A stretch of DNA of 6,077 nucleotides, from assembly GCA_945957495.1 (NCBI GenBank), contig CAMFLG010000210.1, positions 1 to 6,077 on the forward strand. The letters run 5' to 3'. Below are positions 5,572 through 6,077 of the stretch, piece after piece. Positions within the stretch are counted from its first letter, which is position 1, and every line of letters starts with the position of its first letter. The DNA is from an uncultured Pseudorhodobacter sp. GTDB lineage: Bacteria; Pseudomonadota; Alphaproteobacteria; Rhodobacterales; Rhodobacteraceae. Below the pieces are notes generated by a model, which worked only from the letters and a program-made list of their open reading frames with translations, was not told where the DNA came from and did not search any database. Both the position numbers and the translations under genes were made by a program.

Positions 5572-5582
5572 ACAGGCATACG
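5562..5582. repeat. Perfect 10-bp inverted repeat ending the phased array
   Basis: The fourth direct repeat, CGTATGCCTG at 5562-5571, is followed by one A and then its exact reverse complement CAGGCATACG at 5573-5582. As DNA this is a strong dyad for a dimeric protein. As RNA it could form a stem of about eight or nine bp with a loop of three to five bases. Only a three-base T-run follows on the minus strand and none on the plus strand, so a role as intrinsic terminator is possible but weakly supported. Confidence 0.75.
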
Positions 5583-5609
5583 TTGCGCAGGACGGGCCGC
5601 GCGGCGAAT

Positions 5610-5921
5610 TCAGCCCCTTGGCGCGAACAGGATCACCGCCGCCCCCGCCAAGGCCAGCCCTGCCCCCGCCAGATCGGCCCAATCGGGCCGCGCCCCTTCC
5701 ACCAGCCACAGCCAGATCAGCGAGGCCGCGATATAGACCCCGCCATAGGCGGCATAGCTGCGCCCGGCCAGCGGCGGCGGTGTCAGTGCCAGCGCATAGG
5801 CAAACCCCGCCAAGGCCAGCGCGCCGGGGATCAGCAAATACGCGGAGGCCCCGCGCCACCAACTCCAGACCGCAAAGCAGCCGATAATTTCAAGCAGCGC
5901 AGCAAGGCCGTAAAGCGGCAT
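5610..5921 (-). CDS. YnfA/UPF0060 family small membrane protein
   Basis: The 103-residue protein matches the YnfA family (usual length about 105-110), small four-helix inner-membrane proteins related to the drug/metabolite transporter superfamily. Some homologues have been reported to act as SMR-like efflux proteins. Family marks are EIIGCFAVW at residues 11-19, GFAYALALT at 39-47, the signature GRSYAAYGGVYI at 53-64, and a final helix ending in the short APRG tail. Helices are predicted near 4-20, 28-48, 57-74 and 84-100. The ATG at 5921 directly follows the TGA of the upstream minus-strand gene with no gap, so translation is probably coupled. AGAGG at 5933-5937, eleven bases away, is a marginal ribosome site. 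Transported substrates cannot be inferred from sequence. Confidence 0.92.
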   Translation of the reverse strand: MPLYGLAALLEIIGCFAVWSWWRGASAYLLIPGALALAGFAYALALTPPPLAGRSYAAYGGVYIAASLIWLWLVEGARPDWADLAGAGLALAGAAVILFAPRG

Positions 5922-6077
5922 TCAGAACGAAACCTCTGCCAGCGTGGCGCGGTGATCTGACGGCCAGGGCGTAACCTTGATGTCAGAGCGCGGGCCATCC
6001 TCGCCCACGATGGCCGCATCGGTGACGGTCAGGCCCGGCCCGCGATCGGTGACGGACGAGAGCTGGAACCGGCTGTC
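5922..6077 (-). CDS. Endonuclease/exonuclease/phosphatase family protein, C-terminal fragment
   Basis: Reading inward from the right edge on the minus strand gives 51 residues ending in TGA; the N-terminus lies outside the window. The peptide ends VTPWPSDHRATLAEVSF. The SDHRA element preceded by a Pro-rich turn is the characteristic C-terminal catalytic Asp-His motif of the EEP superfamily (PF03372: DNase I-like, exonuclease III-like and phosphodiesterase enzymes). The specific substrate cannot be decided from this fragment. The preceding DGPRSDIKV segment probably forms the strands leading to that motif. The stop codon abuts the start of the ynfA-like gene, so the two are likely one operon transcribed leftwards. 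Confidence 0.75.
   Translation of the reverse strand, partial: DSRFQLSSVTDRGPGLTVTDAAIVGEDGPRSDIKVTPWPSDHRATLAEVSF

Noticed and set aside
5529..5582. CRISPR array
   Set aside because: The repeats are six to eight bases with five-base spacers, far shorter than CRISPR repeats and spacers, and no cas gene is nearby.

Overview
The window looks like chromosomal core sequence from a GC-rich alphaproteobacterium, most likely Rhodobacterales (Rhodobacter/Roseobacter relatives). This rests on the strong G/C bias at third codon positions, the style of the proteins (a 444-residue glutamyl-tRNA synthetase without zinc cysteines, a small HExxH zincin, a YnfA protein), and a C/G-rich intergenic string ending in an AAGATGAAA-like tail, a pattern I associate from memory with this order. 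No mobile element, phage gene, CRISPR array, rRNA or tRNA is visible, and no stretch over 300 bases lacks a gene.

Layout, left to right. Bases 1-1879 (+) hold the tail of cobU, then complete cobT and cobS. They are joined by two ATGA stop/start overlaps and form a translationally coupled block for cobalamin lower-ligand (nucleotide loop) assembly. An 85-base convergent gap follows, with a GC palindrome and a perfect 12-bp-stem hairpin. Next is gltX on the minus strand (1965-3299). It is divergent, across a 130-base spacer, from a small cytoplasmic zincin-like metallopeptidase gene (3430-3828, +). A plausible promoter then leads into a gene for an exported protein of unknown function (3948-4535) and a PfkB-type phosphofructokinase gene 27 bases downstream (4563-5516). 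The right end carries minus-strand genes: a YnfA/UPF0060 membrane protein (5610-5921), preceded with no gap by the C-terminus of an endonuclease/exonuclease/phosphatase-family protein that runs off the window.

How the genes relate: the cobU-cobT-cobS block is one pathway. CobU activates adenosylcobinamide, CobT makes alpha-ribazole phosphate from dimethylbenzimidazole and nicotinate mononucleotide, and CobS joins the two. The other genes are housekeeping or unlinked functions.

The least explained sequence is at 5529-5582, between the convergent pfkB and ynfA-like genes. Four copies of CGTATG sit exactly 11 bases apart, and the last forms a perfect 10-bp inverted repeat with a fifth, inverted copy. 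I see no clearly new multi-gene system. The best leads are this phased array, the altered NxxE motif of the PfkB protein, the unknown exported protein, the hairpin region after cobS, and a rare-codon patch inside cobS.
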